A stretch of DNA of 64,000 nucleotides. Source: Candidatus Nitrosomarinus catalina (GTDB lineage Archaea; Thermoproteota; Nitrososphaeria; Nitrososphaerales; Nitrosopumilaceae). The position numbers and the translations under genes are program-made. Shown here piece by piece: positions 50,695 to 62,219 of the stretch (position 1 is the stretch's first letter; the number at the start of each line of letters is the position of its first letter). The DNA lies in NCBI RefSeq assembly GCF_002156965.1, contig NZ_CP021324.1, positions 1,296,077 through 1,360,076 on the forward strand. Reading direction: 5' to 3'. Below the pieces are notes generated by a model. It worked only from the letters and a program-made list of their open reading frames with translations, did not search any database and was not told the origin of the DNA.

Positions 50695-51435
50695 TTATTT
50701 TTCTTGAGTTGTGGGTCTAATCAAAACTTCGTTGACATTAACATGAGGTGGAGAATCTACAGCATACAAAATTGCATTTGCAATATCTTGTGCTTGTAAA
50801 GTTTCCATTTTTTTTCCGTTTTCTACAAATTGTTGAAGAGATTCGTCTGTTATTGTATCAGTTAATTCAGTTGCTACTATTCCAGGTTCAATACTTGTTA
50901 CTCTAATGTTAGAACGAACACTAAATTCTTGTCTTAATCCTTCGGTGAATGCAGCAACAGCAAATTTTGTTGCACAGTAAACACTGCCAGCTGGAAATAC
51001 AACTCTACCAGCAACAGATGAAAGATTAACTATATGGCCAGATTTTTTTTCTTTCATATGAGAAATTACTGAGCCTGTACAATACAATACACCTTTGATA
51101 TTCACATCAACCATTCTATCCCATTCATCAACTTTGAGATTTTTGAAAAAACTTAATGGCATCAAACCAGCATTATTTACTAAAATATCAATTGAACCCC
51201 ATTTATCCAAAACAGCTTTAGCAAAATTATCACATTCCTCACGTTTTGTTACATCTAATTTTTGAAAGTGAACTTCTCCACCTTCAGCAATAATTTTTTT
51301 AGATAATTCTTCTAATCGATCAACTCTTCTAGCACCAATTGCAACTTTAACACCTGCTTTTGCAAGTGTCATAGCAGTAGCTTCACCAATTCCACTACTT
51401 GCTCCAGTAATAATTGCAACTTTTCCATTAATCAT
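50695..51435 (-). CDS. Short-chain dehydrogenase/reductase
   Basis: A 246-residue NAD(P)-dependent oxidoreductase. AIITGASSGIGEATAM (TGxxxGIG, residues 7-22) binds the cofactor, DILVNNAGLM is the NNAG motif (about 83-92), and the catalytic Ser and YxxxK appear in NLSSVAGRVVF and YCATKFAV. An Arg in GARRVDRL after beta-2 suggests NADP preference. The substrate is unknown. It precedes the SQR-like flavoprotein directly. Confidence 0.9.
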   Translation of the reverse strand: MINGKVAIITGASSGIGEATAMTLAKAGVKVAIGARRVDRLEELSKKIIAEGGEVHFQKLDVTKREECDNFAKAVLDKWGSIDILVNNAGLMPLSFFKNLKVDEWDRMVDVNIKGVLYCTGSVISHMKEKKSGHIVNLSSVAGRVVFPAGSVYCATKFAVAAFTEGLRQEFSVRSNIRVTSIEPGIVATELTDTITDESLQQFVENGKKMETLQAQDIANAILYAVDSPPHVNVNEVLIRPTTQEK

Positions 51436-51558
51436 TTGTAATCAATAGATTTTTTTTTATCAATACTAAAAATGTTTAGAAAATTTTGTGGTTAATCTTT
51501 TAAAATAAGCAGAAAAAATTCTCACAAGTTTTTTAAAAGAAAAAATTCATAGTAAATT

Positions 51559-51777
51559 ATGATTTCTGAAAATTGTGCATATTGTGGAGATATGACAGAT
51601 ATGCCATTTCATTGTAGTTATTGTAAAGATCCATTTTGTTCTGAACATAGACTGCCAGAAGAACATAGATGTGTTAAATTAAGACAAATACGTTCAGAAA
51701 GATTTGGACAAAGAAAAGTAATTCGAGATGGAAATAAAGGAAAAGGAAGTATTTTCAAAAGGTTTTTTGGGAAATAA
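51559..51777 (+). CDS. AN1-type zinc-finger protein (72 aa)
   Basis: Small protein with an AN1 zinc finger at residues 5-41: CAYCGDMTDMPFHCSYCKDPFCSEHRLPEEHRC. The Cys/His spacing (CxxC, CxxC, C, H, H, C) is that of the eukaryotic and archaeal AN1 family, which binds two zinc ions. The C-terminal part is basic (RSERFGQRKVIRDG, KGSIFKRFFGK), and RNA or protein binding is plausible. The gene is monocistronic and convergent with the next. Confidence 0.85.
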   Translation: MISENCAYCGDMTDMPFHCSYCKDPFCSEHRLPEEHRCVKLRQIRSERFGQRKVIRDGNKGKGSIFKRFFGK

Positions 51778-51782
51778 TTGAA

Positions 51783-52067
51783 TTAGTAAGGACTTTTTTC
51801 AGGAGAAATTTTTGCCCGTCTACCTTGATAAACTAAAGCAATTGCTAAAGCAAACATAACCATTGCAGTTAATGGAAAATTTTGTGGTGCTGGTAAGATA
51901 AACCAATAGTAAATACCAAAGCCAGTAGATACAATTGCTTGAGTCCAGAGTTTAATCCATTTGGGAATTTTGAATAATCTACTAATTATTTCAACAATAA
52001 AAATTCCAATTACCGGATAAATTGTATAAAATAGAAAATCAATTACATCTACACCAGTATGGGACAT
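51783..52067 (-). CDS. Small three-helix membrane protein
   Basis: A 94-residue protein with three predicted membrane segments: VIDFLFYTIYPVIGIFIVEII (about 8-28), WTQAIVSTGFGIYYWFIL (about 41-58) and FPLTAMVMFALAIALVY (about 64-80). A basic KIPKWIK loop follows the first helix. No family is recognised. Confidence 0.55.
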   Translation of the reverse strand: MSHTGVDVIDFLFYTIYPVIGIFIVEIISRLFKIPKWIKLWTQAIVSTGFGIYYWFILPAPQNFPLTAMVMFALAIALVYQGRRAKISPEKSPY

Positions 52068-52098
52068 ATCTTATCTAAATAATAGGTATAATTTTTAC

Positions 52099-52656
52099 CT
52101 AATCTTCCCATCTAACTTTAGTTGCAATATTTTTAGCAATTAAAGCCTGAGCGTTCTCATATGGAATTGTAGCAATATCCTCAACTTTGAATGGACCATA
52201 TTTTTCAAGATCTGCACCAACAATTTCATCAACATTTTCAAGAAATCTAACAACAATTTTTTTAATTTTATGATTTTCAGCCAAAGATTCAAGAAATTTT
52301 GATTTTCCATTAATTGTTGCAGAAAGAATCATTTCTGTTCTTTCATTTTGTTCATCTTGAGAATCTATAATGAATTTCTCTTCATCTAACAGATAACCAA
52401 CATCATAGTCGTTAGAGCTAGAAATTTTTTCTAATCTAATGTGTATTAGTAACGATGTTAATTCTGTAGCCATTTCAATCATTGTTTCTTTAATTTTATT
52501 TTCTACGCCTTCAAATTCTTGCTTTCTTAAGTTTCCAATAAAATCTGATAAATTTCTATAGAAATTAGGTTTAATTTCTAATAAAGAATCATTTTCAGTT
52601 TCTCGTAAAACGGTATTATGTAATGAATTAATATCAATATGATCTGATTCGGACAT
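52099..52656 (-). CDS. GINS complex subunit Gins51
   Basis: A 185-residue helical protein, probably the archaeal Sld5/Psf1-type GINS component that bridges MCM and polymerase at the fork. The alpha-helical A domain covers about residues 1-120 (PNFYRNLSDFIGNLRKQEF at about 28-46). The C-terminal B domain reads YGPFKVEDIATIPYENAQALIAKNIATKV (about 153-181), the small beta domain with the G-x-F and I-P-x-x-x-A pattern of GINS proteins. Its neighbours do not include other replication genes, but PolD and PCNA are in the window. Confidence 0.75.
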   Translation of the reverse strand: MSESDHIDINSLHNTVLRETENDSLLEIKPNFYRNLSDFIGNLRKQEFEGVENKIKETMIEMATELTSLLIHIRLEKISSSNDYDVGYLLDEEKFIIDSQDEQNERTEMILSATINGKSKFLESLAENHKIKKIVVRFLENVDEIVGADLEKYGPFKVEDIATIPYENAQALIAKNIATKVRWED

Positions 52657-52709
52657 TTCTACCTAATCCTTAAATGCTGGTTGTATTTGTGTTTGATTGA
52701 AGTATAAAA

Positions 52710-54166
<1,457 letters not shown>

Positions 54167-54170
<4 letters not shown>

Positions 54171-54469
54171 ACTCTTCCAGTTAATTGAAAAATAAAATAT
54201 AGTGAAATTCCAATTAAGACAAATCCACTTCCAAAAAATATTTCTCTTTTTGTTTCAGATGTTGTAGCTCTATACAGCAAAACTCCACCAGCTAGACCAA
54301 GAAATAAAACTAAAATTCCACTTATTACGGGTTCAAAACTTGTATCTGTAATTATTGGATAAAAAATTCCAGATAGTAATGCAAAAAATACAATTAGATA
54401 ACCATACTTAAAACTCGATAGCATTTTTGATGAAGCATTAGTCATAATATTTCGTAAATTAATTATCAA
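54167..54469 (-). CDS. Small membrane protein, three helices
   Basis: A 100-residue hydrophobic protein. Segments are YLIVFFALLSGIFYPII (about 25-41), ISGILVLFLGLAGGVLLYRA (about 50-68) and EIFFGSGFVLIGISLYFIFQL (about 76-96). The C terminus is short. It overlaps the end of the GS copy-2 gene by 4 bp (convergent). Unknown function. Confidence 0.55.
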
Positions 54470-54506
54470 ATAAACTTTTGAAGTAAGAAAATTTTTCTAA
54501 TGAATT

Positions 54507-56216
54507 TTACATCATTCCGCCCATATCAGGCATTCCACCCATTCCAGGTGGCATTCCACCCATTCCACCCATTCCAGGTGGCATTCCAGGTGGCATTCCT
54601 CCTTCTCCTCCACCGCCACCACCAGAACTTTGGGTAGCGATAACATCGTCGATTCTAAGAATCATACATGCTGCTTCAGCTGCTGCTGAAACGATTTGAA
54701 GTTTAACTGCTAATGGTTCAATAATGTCACTTGATTTCATATTTCCAATTTTACCTTTCATTACGTCGATTCCAGTCCATTTTTCTCCTTTTTGTTGTTT
54801 AGAGCGTAAAACTGTTAGAGTATCAATTGGATCCATTCCTGCATTTTCAGAAAGTGTTAATGGAATTGATTCTAAAGCATCTGCAAATTTTTCTGCAGCT
54901 AATTGTTCTCTTCCTTCTAATGATTTTGCCCAACTTCTGAGTTTTGTAGAAGCATATGTTTCAGGGGCACCGCCACCAGCAACAATTTGTGGTTTTAAAA
55001 TTACATCTTTTACAACCATTAATGCATCATGAACAGAACGTTCAACTTCATCAACTACTCTTTGTGAACCGCCACGTAAAAGTAAAGTTACAGATTTTGG
55101 ATGTTTACATCCTTCAACAAATACCCATTTATCTTCCTCAATTTTTCTTTCTTCTACAACTTCAGCACTACCTAAATCTTTTTCAAATAAATCATCTAAG
55201 TTTGTAACAATTCTAGCACCAGTTGCTTTTGCAAGTTTTGTAAGATCACTTTCTTTAATTCTTCTAACTGCAATTATTCCTGCTTTAGCTAAGTAATGTT
55301 GTGCCATATCATCTAGTCCTTTTTGACACAAAACAACATTTGCGCCAGAACCAATTACTTTGTCAACCATTGTTTTTAGCATTCTATTTTCTTCATCTAA
55401 AAATGATTTTAGTTGTTGAGGATTTGATATGTTAATTTTTGCATCAGTTTCAGTTTTACTAATTTCTAATGCAGTGTTAAGTAATGCAATTTTTGCGTCT
55501 GTAATTTTTCTAGGCATGCCTCCATGAACAACTTCTTTGTCTAATACAATTCCCTGAATAATCATTGAATTTTTAATGGAGCCTCCTGCTTTCTTTTCAA
55601 CTTTGATATCATCAATATCAACATCATAAGTTTCTCCTTGTTTTTCAGAAACAGCAACTACAGATTTAACAATAATGTCTGCAAGTAAATCAGAATCTTT
55701 TCTAACTAATTTAGTTTGCATTGAGGTTTTTGCAATTTTGTTTAACATGTTTTTGTCAACTGGAGAAATTGAATCAGCTATTTCTTCAAGATATTCTTTT
55801 GATTTTCTAGCTGCTTTTTTGTATCCATCAACAATAATTGTTGGATGAACATCTTGATCAATTAATGATTCAGCGTGTTCTAATAATGCACCGGCTAAAA
55901 CAACAGCTGAAGTTGTTCCATCGCCTACTTCATTATCAGTAGTTTTAGAAATCTCAACTAGCATTTTGGCTGCTGGATGTTGAACATCAATTTCTTTGAG
56001 AATTGTTGCACCATCATTTGTAATTGTAACGTCACCTAAGGAATCTACTAGCATTTTGTCCATTCCTCGTGGACCTAAACTGGTATGAACTATTTCAGCA
56101 ACGATTTTTGCTGCTCCAATATTGTTTTTTTGAGCATCTTTACCTTTTGTTTCTGAACCGCCTTCTTTAAGCAGTACAACTGGCATATTTCCTTTTGAAG
56201 TTGCTTGCATACCCAT
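54507..56216 (-). CDS. thsA: Thermosome (group II chaperonin, CCT/TCP-1) subunit
   Basis: ATP-driven folding chaperonin subunit, about 569 residues. [31 protein letters not shown] is the nucleotide-binding region of group II chaperonins, [12 protein letters not shown] is the catalytic Asp motif, and [13 protein letters not shown] and [11 protein letters not shown] sit in the equatorial and intermediate domains. The tail is a flexible run of Gly/Met/Pro repeats ([13 protein letters not shown]). The longest frame uses TTG (56225); ATG 56216 and ATG 56210 (MQATSKGN) are more probable starts. Confidence 0.94.
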   Translation of the reverse strand: MGMQATSKGNMPVVLLKEGGSETKGKDAQKNNIGAAKIVAEIVHTSLGPRGMDKMLVDSLGDVTITNDGATILKEIDVQHPAAKMLVEISKTTDNEVGDGTTSAVVLAGALLEHAESLIDQDVHPTIIVDGYKKAARKSKEYLEEIADSISPVDKNMLNKIAKTSMQTKLVRKDSDLLADIIVKSVVAVSEKQGETYDVDIDDIKVEKKAGGSIKNSMIIQGIVLDKEVVHGGMPRKITDAKIALLNTALEISKTETDAKINISNPQQLKSFLDEENRMLKTMVDKVIGSGANVVLCQKGLDDMAQHYLAKAGIIAVRRIKESDLTKLAKATGARIVTNLDDLFEKDLGSAEVVEERKIEEDKWVFVEGCKHPKSVTLLLRGGSQRVVDEVERSVHDALMVVKDVILKPQIVAGGGAPETYASTKLRSWAKSLEGREQLAAEKFADALESIPLTLSENAGMDPIDTLTVLRSKQQKGEKWTGIDVMKGKIGNMKSSDIIEPLAVKLQIVSAAAEAACMILRIDDVIATQSSGGGGGGEGGMPPGMPPGMGGMGGMPPGMGGMPDMGGMM

Positions 56217-56320
56217 AATTGGCAAAACTCCAGATTCCCCTTTTATACCTTCCAGATCAAGAATGGAGAAAAATGGATAGATATCGGTGTTTTTAAATTG
56301 GGAAAACCAATTTACAAAAT

Positions 56321-57643
56321 ATGGTCAAGTCTCAAAATAAAGAATCTTACAATAAAATATTTGCAAAATTAAAAGAGCATCATAAATGGTTTGAAAACTC
56401 AATTCCATTAATTGCTAGTGAAAATATTCCTAGTCCTGCTGTAAGAGAGGCAATTATTTCTGATTTTGGCAATAGATATGCAGAAGGTTGGCCTGGAGAT
56501 AGAGTGTATGCTGGATGTATCTACATTGATGACGTAGAAGTAGAATGTATGAAATTAGCTAAAAAATTGTATAAAGCAAAATTTGCAGATGTGAGACCTA
56601 TTTCTGGAGTCGTTGCAAATTTAGCAGTATATTCAGCTTATTCAAATCCAGGAGATGTAATGATTGCTCCATCTATTCCTGCTGGCGGACATATTTCACA
56701 TGGTAAAAAAGAACATTCTGGTACTGCAGGACTTGTCCACGGTTTAGAAATTGAATTTTATCCATTTAATGCTGAAGATATGACAATTGATGTTGATAAA
56801 ACTAAACAAAAAGTAAAAGAATTGAAAAAGAATAATCGTCTTCCAAAAATGGCAATGTTTGGTGGTTCATTATTTTTATTCCCACATCCGGTAAAGGAGT
56901 TATCAGATTTTCTTAAAACATATGATATTCACATCAATTATGATGCAGCTCATGTTGCAGGATTAATTGCTGGCGGAAAATTCCAGGATCCAATGCGTGA
57001 AGGTGCAGATACAATGACTATGAGTACTCATAAGACATTGTTTGGACCACAAGGAGGATTAGTTTTAGGTTCTGAAGAACATGAAGAGCCAATTAAGAAA
57101 GCAACTTTCCCAGGATTAACTAGTAGTCACCATATCAATAACATGGCAGGAAAAGCTGTTGCATTTGCTGAAGCATTAGAATTTGGTAAAGATTATGCAG
57201 CACAAGTAATTAAAAATGCCAAAATATTTGCTGAAGCACTAAATGATGCTGGATTCAAAGTATTAGGTGAAAGTAGAGGATATACACAATCACATCAAAT
57301 TGCAGTTAATGTTTTAGATTATTCTGACGGCGGAAAAGTTGAAGCTGAATTAGAAAAAGCCAACATAATTGTCAACAGACAACTTATTCCTGGAGACATT
57401 AAGGCTGGAAGAAATTATTTCCATCCAGGAGGCATTAGATTGGGTGTCTCTGAAATAACAAGATTAGGAATGAAGGAAAATGAAATGAAAGAGATTGCCA
57501 CATTCATTAAACAAATAATTATTGAGAAAAAGGATCCAAAGAAAGTTCTTCCAAAAGTAAAATCTTGGAGAAAAGATTATCAAAAAGTCAAATATTGTTT
57601 TGATAGTAAACTTGGTGCCTACGAATACGTCAAATTAAGATAA
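56321..57643 (+). CDS. glyA: Serine hydroxymethyltransferase
   Basis: PLP enzyme interconverting serine and glycine with one-carbon transfer to a pterin. The 440-residue sequence shows LIASENIPSPAVREAI, GNRYAEGWPGDRVYAG, GGHISHGKKEHSGT and DAAHVAGLIAGG (PLP Asp). TMSTHKTLFGPQGGLVLG contains the Schiff-base Lys, and RNYFHPGGIRLGVSEITRLG lies near the C terminus. In archaea the carbon acceptor is a pterin such as tetrahydromethanopterin or a folate. It is monocistronic and divergent from the thermosome gene. Confidence 0.95.
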   Translation: MVKSQNKESYNKIFAKLKEHHKWFENSIPLIASENIPSPAVREAIISDFGNRYAEGWPGDRVYAGCIYIDDVEVECMKLAKKLYKAKFADVRPISGVVANLAVYSAYSNPGDVMIAPSIPAGGHISHGKKEHSGTAGLVHGLEIEFYPFNAEDMTIDVDKTKQKVKELKKNNRLPKMAMFGGSLFLFPHPVKELSDFLKTYDIHINYDAAHVAGLIAGGKFQDPMREGADTMTMSTHKTLFGPQGGLVLGSEEHEEPIKKATFPGLTSSHHINNMAGKAVAFAEALEFGKDYAAQVIKNAKIFAEALNDAGFKVLGESRGYTQSHQIAVNVLDYSDGGKVEAELEKANIIVNRQLIPGDIKAGRNYFHPGGIRLGVSEITRLGMKENEMKEIATFIKQIIIEKKDPKKVLPKVKSWRKDYQKVKYCFDSKLGAYEYVKLR

Positions 57644-57645
57644 TT

Positions 57646-60600
57646 TTACGCATAATCTGTAAGAAGTGATTGGTCACCTTGACTTTTACCAAAAACTAAT
57701 TCAATCTCATCAGATAAAGCATGAATTCTTCCACGTTGATATTCCCCAACATCATATTTGTCAACTAATCTCTTTGCAAGTTTAAGATATTTTTCAACTG
57801 AACCTCTAGTGATTGTTGCAATTAATTTATGTCCACATACACAAGTTTGAATTAAAGGCATTCGACGATATGATTTTCCACATGCCGTACATCTAAAACT
57901 TTGTCGAGCATATGCCCTTAGATTTCCCATGATGTCTGGAACTAGATGTGTTGAAATTACATTTGAAACAAGTTCGGATGGGTTAACTACATTAATCAAT
58001 TCAGCATTTCTAACTTGCATATCAAACTTATCAAGCATTGAACCTAAGGTCGAATATGCACTTCTTGATTTGGAAGTAGTTAGTGATGAAGTCAAATGAG
58101 TAAAATGGTAATCAAAGAATTGTCTTTTAGTATCTAATCTAGATTTGATAATTTCAACTGAAGTTACATCAGAAGCCTTACTTTGTTGAATTGTTGATTC
58201 AAAAAATTCTAGAGGAAAAATTTTTGTTACTTCAAGATTATGGGCTTGAGGTTGGGATTCATGTGGTAAAACTAGTGGTTGTACAAGTAATGGAGCATCC
58301 ATTAAACCGCCTATTCTATCAGATAGAAATTGCCTAGAGAAATTTAACAAACTATCCATTAACAACATTATTGAATCGGCATCACCATCAGCATCACGTC
58401 TCTTTGCTGAATGCCAATTTGGTGTTCCAAAACAAACATGAGTGTCAGTATATCCAATAACTCTGCCTACAATTCCAACAGAAGTATGAGGTGCTAAACC
58501 AATTATTAGATGACCAATTAGTTCTTCAGGATTATTTACATTATAAAATGAAGATTTACCATAAAATTTTGTTAAAAGAGTATCAATGTATTTACAAGTT
58601 GAAACTAGATATTTTCCACTTTCCTCAGGAATTACAACATCTTGCATTCTAAGTTCTACAGTTTGATCAATATTTTCTAGTGGGTTTCCATCAATGTCAT
58701 GAGAATATCCTAATTTCTTCAGTTTTTCAACAGAGGTTCCAATCCATGATGGTTTGAATTGAGTTAATGGGGAATTTGTTGCATCAAATCTAATTGTACC
58801 GTCTTTGAATGTTGTCAAACCTAAAGTTTGACGTACAAGTCCTTTTTCAAGAGGTTCTGCAATTTTATCCTCACTGATTAATTCTTTAAGACCTTTGAAA
58901 GGTTCTTTCGCACGAATACCCATCTTCTCTTGAGCTAAAAGTAATCGTGATTTTAGTGGAAATTCTTTATGAGAATGTGCAGGAGCTTTTCTTTTACATT
59001 TTTCACAGAATGGTTCTGTCAGCGTATCTCTACAACTATTACATCTGAAAGAAATTGATGTTTTTTCACCACAATTAGAACAATTAATCCCAATAGACGG
59101 TTCATTACATTGTTCACAATGTCTATTGTAGATATTTGCAAAAAAGTGCTCATTTCGTGATGCCTTAAGGAGATCTCTTGTGGGTCCACCTTTATCAGAA
59201 ATTGGAAATAATGTGTGTGTAGGAGGCTTCATTTGTCGGGGAGCGGCCTTTTCAGGCCTTCCAATTCTAACTCCAATTGATGTTGAAAATTTATTATTAA
59301 TTTTAATTTTTGATGAATTTGTTAAAATTTCAGGAATGGATAATTCACTGATTATTGGTTTTGATACAAATAATAAATTAAAGAAAATTTTTGCTTCATC
59401 ATTTTCTAAAAGGATAGATTGATTTGCAATTTTATGTGGAGTTCCCAATTTTTCTAAAATATTTTTAATTTCAATTGGATACTCAATTTTGTTTTCATTG
59501 AAGTTTTTTGGATGTAAAAGTTCAAGTAATTCTTCTAAAGAAATCTTATCCCAATAATAGAGGTAATGTGGATGTAATGAAAACTTGTAATCAATTGAAA
59601 TTTTTAATGCTTCGTCTACTGAGGGAAATTTAGTCAAAAACTGTTCTAGGTATTGATTTTTAGGCTCAGATATTGAAATTATTTGTTTTAGTTCTTCTAT
59701 CCAAATTTCTTCAACATATCCTGAAGGAATTAGTTGAGCATTGTTTTCAAGAAAATCTCCAAATGTGATTAAGATATCTCCAAGGTGGAGAATTTTTTCA
59801 ATTTTATTTTTAATTTCTATTCCATGTTTAACATCTCTAATTTTAACAACATCTCCATTAAGAAGACGGACTATTGGTGTTTCAATACTATCAACAAATG
59901 CTACAGTTGCACCTTTTCCAGGAAGATCACATTTGACCTGTGTTCCAACTGCTATAGTATGATCTAAGATTTCAGCAACAACAGGATGAAATCCTACTGC
60001 TGCAAACCCAGTATTACATGCTCTTCCATATCTAAGCCTAAATCCGCCTAATTTGTTAGGCATAGATAATACAGATCTTCCCGTAATTACTTCACGCATT
60101 CTTTTTGCTGCAGCATCTTCTTGATTATCACCTGTTTGAACTGCACCTTTAAGGTCACCAAGCCATTCCCAACCATCTAAATTGTACATTTCAATTCTTT
60201 TGAGTAATTTTTTTGATCTTCCAATTAAACCGTCATTAAGAACACGTAAAGCTCCTCCTCTAACCCTATCAGTTTGGATTCGAGTCATTCCTTTATGATT
60301 TACAACTTCATATGGATCAGTGTCTACTCCAGCTAATTCAACTGGAAGATTTGAAATTACATGCTCGATATCCTCATCCAAAATATGAAATTGAAAGCTG
60401 CTGGCTTCTCTTTCATAAATTCTCAACTCCTCAACAAACCTACCTGTTTCATCATCAAATGAATTTGCCTGAAATTTTGATAAACCAGCAATTTTTCTAA
60501 CATGATCTGCAATTAACAAAGTAACTGCAGATTCAGTACCTCCTGCAGAACGCATAGGTCCCGCAATTGAAACTGAAAGATAATCTGTTCCGTCTTTATT

Positions 60601-61023
60601 TTTTTTAATTTTTACTTCACTAATTCCTTGTAGTGGAGCAATTGTCACACCTTCTGTAATTATTGCTAATCCTACGCGAACTGCAAGATCCAATTTTTCT
60701 TCTATAGAAGCATCTGGTAGTGAATATTTTCCTAAAGCAATGTCTTTTGCTAAAATTAATGCAGATAGCTCTTTTCCATTGATTTTTAAAATTTCTCTTA
60801 AGGGTTCAGCAATGTCAATTTCGTGCATTTTTGCAACTCGATCTGCTAGATCAAATGCAATTTTAGGCTCAATTATGCCTGAAGAATCAACTAAAGTTGA
60901 TTTTGCTGCGGCGGCGTGCTCAAATATAGAATATGTTTCAGTTGAGAGATTTGAATAATAATCTAAGTAATAATCGGGCATTTCAATACCACGAATACGA
61001 GAAATTGCGTCATTTTCTGACAT
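57646..61023 (-). CDS. polC: DNA polymerase D large subunit (DP2)
   Basis: Catalytic subunit of the archaea-specific replicative polymerase, 1125 residues, without an intein. The active-site Asp cluster is RRDADGDADSIMLLMD (about residues 881-896). Upstream are TRIQTDRVRGGALRV and RYGRACNTGFAAVGFHP, and zinc-binding CxxC pairs appear at CEQCNEPSIG, CNSCRDTL and near the C terminus (CTACGKSY, CVCGHKL). The C terminus is the part that contacts the small subunit. The small subunit (DP1) gene is not in this window. It ends 12 bp after GGGP synthase on the same strand. Confidence 0.97.
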   Translation of the reverse strand: MSENDAISRIRGIEMPDYYLDYYSNLSTETYSIFEHAAAAKSTLVDSSGIIEPKIAFDLADRVAKMHEIDIAEPLREILKINGKELSALILAKDIALGKYSLPDASIEEKLDLAVRVGLAIITEGVTIAPLQGISEVKIKKNKDGTDYLSVSIAGPMRSAGGTESAVTLLIADHVRKIAGLSKFQANSFDDETGRFVEELRIYEREASSFQFHILDEDIEHVISNLPVELAGVDTDPYEVVNHKGMTRIQTDRVRGGALRVLNDGLIGRSKKLLKRIEMYNLDGWEWLGDLKGAVQTGDNQEDAAAKRMREVITGRSVLSMPNKLGGFRLRYGRACNTGFAAVGFHPVVAEILDHTIAVGTQVKCDLPGKGATVAFVDSIETPIVRLLNGDVVKIRDVKHGIEIKNKIEKILHLGDILITFGDFLENNAQLIPSGYVEEIWIEELKQIISISEPKNQYLEQFLTKFPSVDEALKISIDYKFSLHPHYLYYWDKISLEELLELLHPKNFNENKIEYPIEIKNILEKLGTPHKIANQSILLENDEAKIFFNLLFVSKPIISELSIPEILTNSSKIKINNKFSTSIGVRIGRPEKAAPRQMKPPTHTLFPISDKGGPTRDLLKASRNEHFFANIYNRHCEQCNEPSIGINCSNCGEKTSISFRCNSCRDTLTEPFCEKCKRKAPAHSHKEFPLKSRLLLAQEKMGIRAKEPFKGLKELISEDKIAEPLEKGLVRQTLGLTTFKDGTIRFDATNSPLTQFKPSWIGTSVEKLKKLGYSHDIDGNPLENIDQTVELRMQDVVIPEESGKYLVSTCKYIDTLLTKFYGKSSFYNVNNPEELIGHLIIGLAPHTSVGIVGRVIGYTDTHVCFGTPNWHSAKRRDADGDADSIMLLMDSLLNFSRQFLSDRIGGLMDAPLLVQPLVLPHESQPQAHNLEVTKIFPLEFFESTIQQSKASDVTSVEIIKSRLDTKRQFFDYHFTHLTSSLTTSKSRSAYSTLGSMLDKFDMQVRNAELINVVNPSELVSNVISTHLVPDIMGNLRAYARQSFRCTACGKSYRRMPLIQTCVCGHKLIATITRGSVEKYLKLAKRLVDKYDVGEYQRGRIHALSDEIELVFGKSQGDQSLLTDYA

Positions 61024-61035
61024 AATAGTATAGTA

Positions 61036-61785
61036 TTATTTGCTACTTTGAATTGCTTTTGCTATTTCTTCTAATTTTGTAAGACTACCTCCTTTTTCAA
61101 GGAAAGTTCCAATAACTAAGGCATCTGCTCCTGCTTTAACAAGACTTTCAGCAGTTTCAACATCTTTGATACCGCCACCGACAATTAGAAATCCATTAAA
61201 TGTATGTCTTACAGTTTTTACCATTTCTGGAGTTACACTAGATTTTGCACCTGAGCCTGCTTCTAAGTATACAAATCTCATTCCAAGAAATTGTGCTGCT
61301 AAAGAGTATGCTGCAGCAATTTTTGGTTTTTCAAATGGAATTCCTCTTGCAGAACCAACAAACCAAGCAGATGTACCATCTCCAATCACTAAATATGCAG
61401 TTGGAAGTGGTTCTAAACCAAATTTAGCTACACTTGGTGCAGCTAATGCTTGTGCCTGAGTAATGAAATAAGGATTTTCTGAGTTCATTAAAGAACTGAA
61501 TAATATTGCATCAGCATCAGGTACGACACCTGTAACATTTCCAGGAAAGAGAATAATTGGAATCTGAATATTTTGTTTAATACCCTTAACAACTTGAGAC
61601 ATCTCAATTTGATCAGTAGCAGATGAGCCTCCAACCAGAATAGCAGAAGCTCCTATTTTTTCTACATCTTGAGCTAGTTTACTAGAAGCCTCCAAATTTG
61701 AAACCTCAGAATCAATTAAGACAAACAATAGTGCATTTTTCTTCTCTAATTCAGATTTTAGGAATGATTCTACTTTTCCAGCCAT
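61036..61785 (-). CDS. Geranylgeranylglyceryl phosphate synthase
   Basis: A 249-residue TIM-barrel prenyltransferase that forms the first ether bond of archaeal lipids from GGPP and sn-glycerol-1-phosphate. LLFVLIDSE at the N terminus, AILVGGSSATDQIEMSQVV, PIILFPGNVTGVVPDADAILF, FVYLEAGSGAKSSVTPEMVKTV and LIVGGGIKDVETAESLVKAGADALVIGT show the conserved phosphate-binding loops. It uses the G1P made by EgsA (10506). It precedes polC with a 12-bp gap and is divergent from the small HTH-type gene at 61851. Confidence 0.93.
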   Translation of the reverse strand: MAGKVESFLKSELEKKNALLFVLIDSEVSNLEASSKLAQDVEKIGASAILVGGSSATDQIEMSQVVKGIKQNIQIPIILFPGNVTGVVPDADAILFSSLMNSENPYFITQAQALAAPSVAKFGLEPLPTAYLVIGDGTSAWFVGSARGIPFEKPKIAAAYSLAAQFLGMRFVYLEAGSGAKSSVTPEMVKTVRHTFNGFLIVGGGIKDVETAESLVKAGADALVIGTFLEKGGSLTKLEEIAKAIQSSK

Positions 61786-61825
61786 AGTTGTGGTTTGTAT
61801 ATGACACTTTAAAGTTTAATTGGAA

Positions 61826-61840
61826 TACTGGTATACAGTA
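61826..61840. promoter_or_regulatory. Inverted repeat upstream of a small regulator gene
   Basis: TACTG-GTATA-CAGTA is a dyad (TACTG and CAGTA are complementary arms) 10 bp before the ATG at 61851. It lies in the intergenic space between the divergent GGGP synthase gene (start 61785) and the regulator, so either gene could be its target. Autoregulation is possible. Confidence 0.5.
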
Positions 61841-61850
61841 TTGTATAGCT

Positions 61851-62213
61851 ATGGCAGAGTCTAAAGAATCTAATTTTAACAACATTATTAGTAAAATAAT
61901 CAAAAAATCACTGTTTACAGAGCGACAAATTGAAATTATTTTAAATCAAAAGGATCTTTTAGAATCAAGTTTTTCCATATCTAAAGGTGCGTATTATAGG
62001 CAAGTAGGCCAATCTAGAGAGAAATTAGTTGCATTATTCTATTCAATCATTCTTTTACGTGGTTTAGGCATACTATTACCTGATGATATTGATGTGATAT
62101 CCAAACTTTCTGAACAGATTAGTGTGATTAATGATAGTGATATCTTTCCTGAGAGAGAAGATGAAGTGATTAGTGTGATAGAGAAGCTAATCAGGCAAGC
62201 GTCAAATATGTAA
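61851..62213 (+). CDS. Small helical protein, probable DNA-binding regulator
   Basis: A 120-residue protein from ATG 61851 (MAESKESNF). The longer frame from 61788 runs into the divergent promoter and is less likely. The central part, SLFTERQIEIILNQKDLLESSFSISKGAYYRQVGQSREKLVALFYSIILLRGLGIL, reads as a helix-turn-helix-like bundle in which SISKGAYYRQVGQSREK could be the recognition segment. The C-terminal part is acidic. Its upstream region has an inverted repeat, and its 3' half plus downstream sequence is dense in GTGATT motifs. Unknown target. Confidence 0.55.
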   Translation: MAESKESNFNNIISKIIKKSLFTERQIEIILNQKDLLESSFSISKGAYYRQVGQSREKLVALFYSIILLRGLGILLPDDIDVISKLSEQISVINDSDIFPEREDEVISVIEKLIRQASNM

Positions 62214-62219
62214 TTGGTG

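Noticed and set aside
54956..55207. 83-residue plus-strand ORF
   Set aside because: It is a low-complexity Leu/Gln-rich antisense shadow of the thermosome gene.
61788..61850. N-terminal 21 residues of the longer frame before 61851
   Set aside because: They cover the divergent promoter and the TACTG...CAGTA dyad; ATG 61851 gives the natural N terminus.
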